Shown: positions 63,768 through 64,000 of the stretch, one piece after another
How positions within the stretch are numbered: position 1 is the first letter of the stretch
Layout of the letters: each line of letters opens with the position of its first letter
Assembly (NCBI GenBank): GCA_902793295.1
Contig: CADBDA010000007.1
Span: forward strand, 59,553 to 123,552
Length of the DNA stretch: 64,000 nucleotides
Origin: an uncultured Bacteroidota bacterium
GTDB lineage: Bacteria > Bacteroidota > Bacteroidia > Bacteroidales > P3
Reading direction: 5' to 3'
The notes under the pieces: model-generated
Databases searched by the model: none
What the model was told of the DNA's origin: nothing
What the model saw: the letters and a program-made list of their open reading frames with translations, nothing else
Made by a program: the position numbers and the translations under genes

Positions 63768-64000
63768 AGACTGAGTTTTGTTGACTCTGTTTTGTGTTAA
63801 TAACGGTTGTTGGTTGACTTTGTTGTTTTAATCCTGATTTTAGTTGTCGTTGTTTCCTTTATTCCGTACAGGGGTTGACTGGAGGGCGTAGCCTGGAAGG
63901 AAACCCCTGTACGGGAGCGTAAGATAAACCTATGGCCGGATTAGTCTTCGCCAGGGCCTCCTCTCGGTAACTTCGCCATCTCTTCTCTATCGGGCCGCTG
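63739..64000. mobile_element. Possible mobile element end, continuing beyond the window
   Basis: The sequence has four GTTGACT-like motifs (63748, 63779, 63813, 63872), and a 13-bp inverted repeat CCGTACAGGGGTT / AACCCCTGTACGG (63864-63917) flanks a G-rich loop. On the reverse strand an ORF end reads MAKLPRGGPGED and stop, entering from the right edge. No transposase is visible, so this is tentative. Confidence 0.35.

Overview
The window is from a Bacteroidota genome, most likely an uncultured gut- or rumen-type member of Bacteroidales. The evidence is: Bacteroidota promoters (TTTG, about 19 bp, TAnnTTTG); a gldH lipoprotein gene; several secreted proteins with type IX secretion (T9SS) sorting tails; SUMF1-type and lipocalin-like lipoproteins; an atpD-atpC pair separate from the other ATP synthase genes; and pyrE next to an SRPBCC gene. 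I found no rRNA, tRNA or CRISPR array. Housekeeping genes are GC-rich with clean terminators. The accessory blocks are more AT-rich.

Layout. 1-7.7 kb: the 3' part of a large GLUG-type surface protein, three envelope or secreted genes on the minus strand, and dnaK. 7.7-24.4 kb: an accessory island that starts at the dnaK 3' end and contains two further copies of that 3' end (14.35 and 24.40 kb) plus a diverged internal dnaK fragment (12.86 kb). It carries a Fic protein, two unrecognised genes, a DUF1016/YhcG nuclease, a DUF4143 ATPase, and a minus-strand run of ten genes (22976 to 14846) divergent from a WYL regulator. 24.5-52 kb: mostly core genes, including an S-component-like membrane protein with two methyltransferases, a GltS-like transporter, an Omp85-like protein, GNAT, two NUDIX enzymes, a glycosyltransferase, AsmA-like protein, hpt, SUMF1-like protein, pyrE, dprA, atpDC, a membrane pyrophosphatase, asd, gldH, uvrC and FKBP. 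52-64 kb: a second accessory stretch with gene scraps, a microsatellite, a sigma-factor operon, T9SS cargo, a TIR/NDT-like two-gene module, and a possible mobile element cutting a gene at the right edge.

The most interesting locus is 14846-23870. A WYL regulator diverges from an operon that encodes a DnaE-like protein without the catalytic Asp motif, a protein matching only the GyrA/ParC coiled-coil segment, a short tandem-repeat protein, three different PD-(D/E)XK nuclease-like proteins, an RNase J-like MBL nuclease and a calcineurin-like phosphoesterase. Each of the three nuclease genes is followed by a copy of the first 49 bp of the MBL gene, as if variable cassettes had been stacked in front of a constant MBL-phosphoesterase core. 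I infer an undescribed defence or conflict system in which the replication-protein look-alikes may be sensors or decoys. A second candidate is the TIR-NDT fusion with its stand-alone NDT-like partner (59521-61047), which sits between approximately 78-bp direct repeats.

Three loci (dnaK 3' end, MBL 5' end, TIR module) share the pattern of defence-like genes flanked by duplicated host sequence, which suggests a common route of cassette gain by recombination. The window also holds two families of hairpin elements whose copies keep their stems through compensatory changes.
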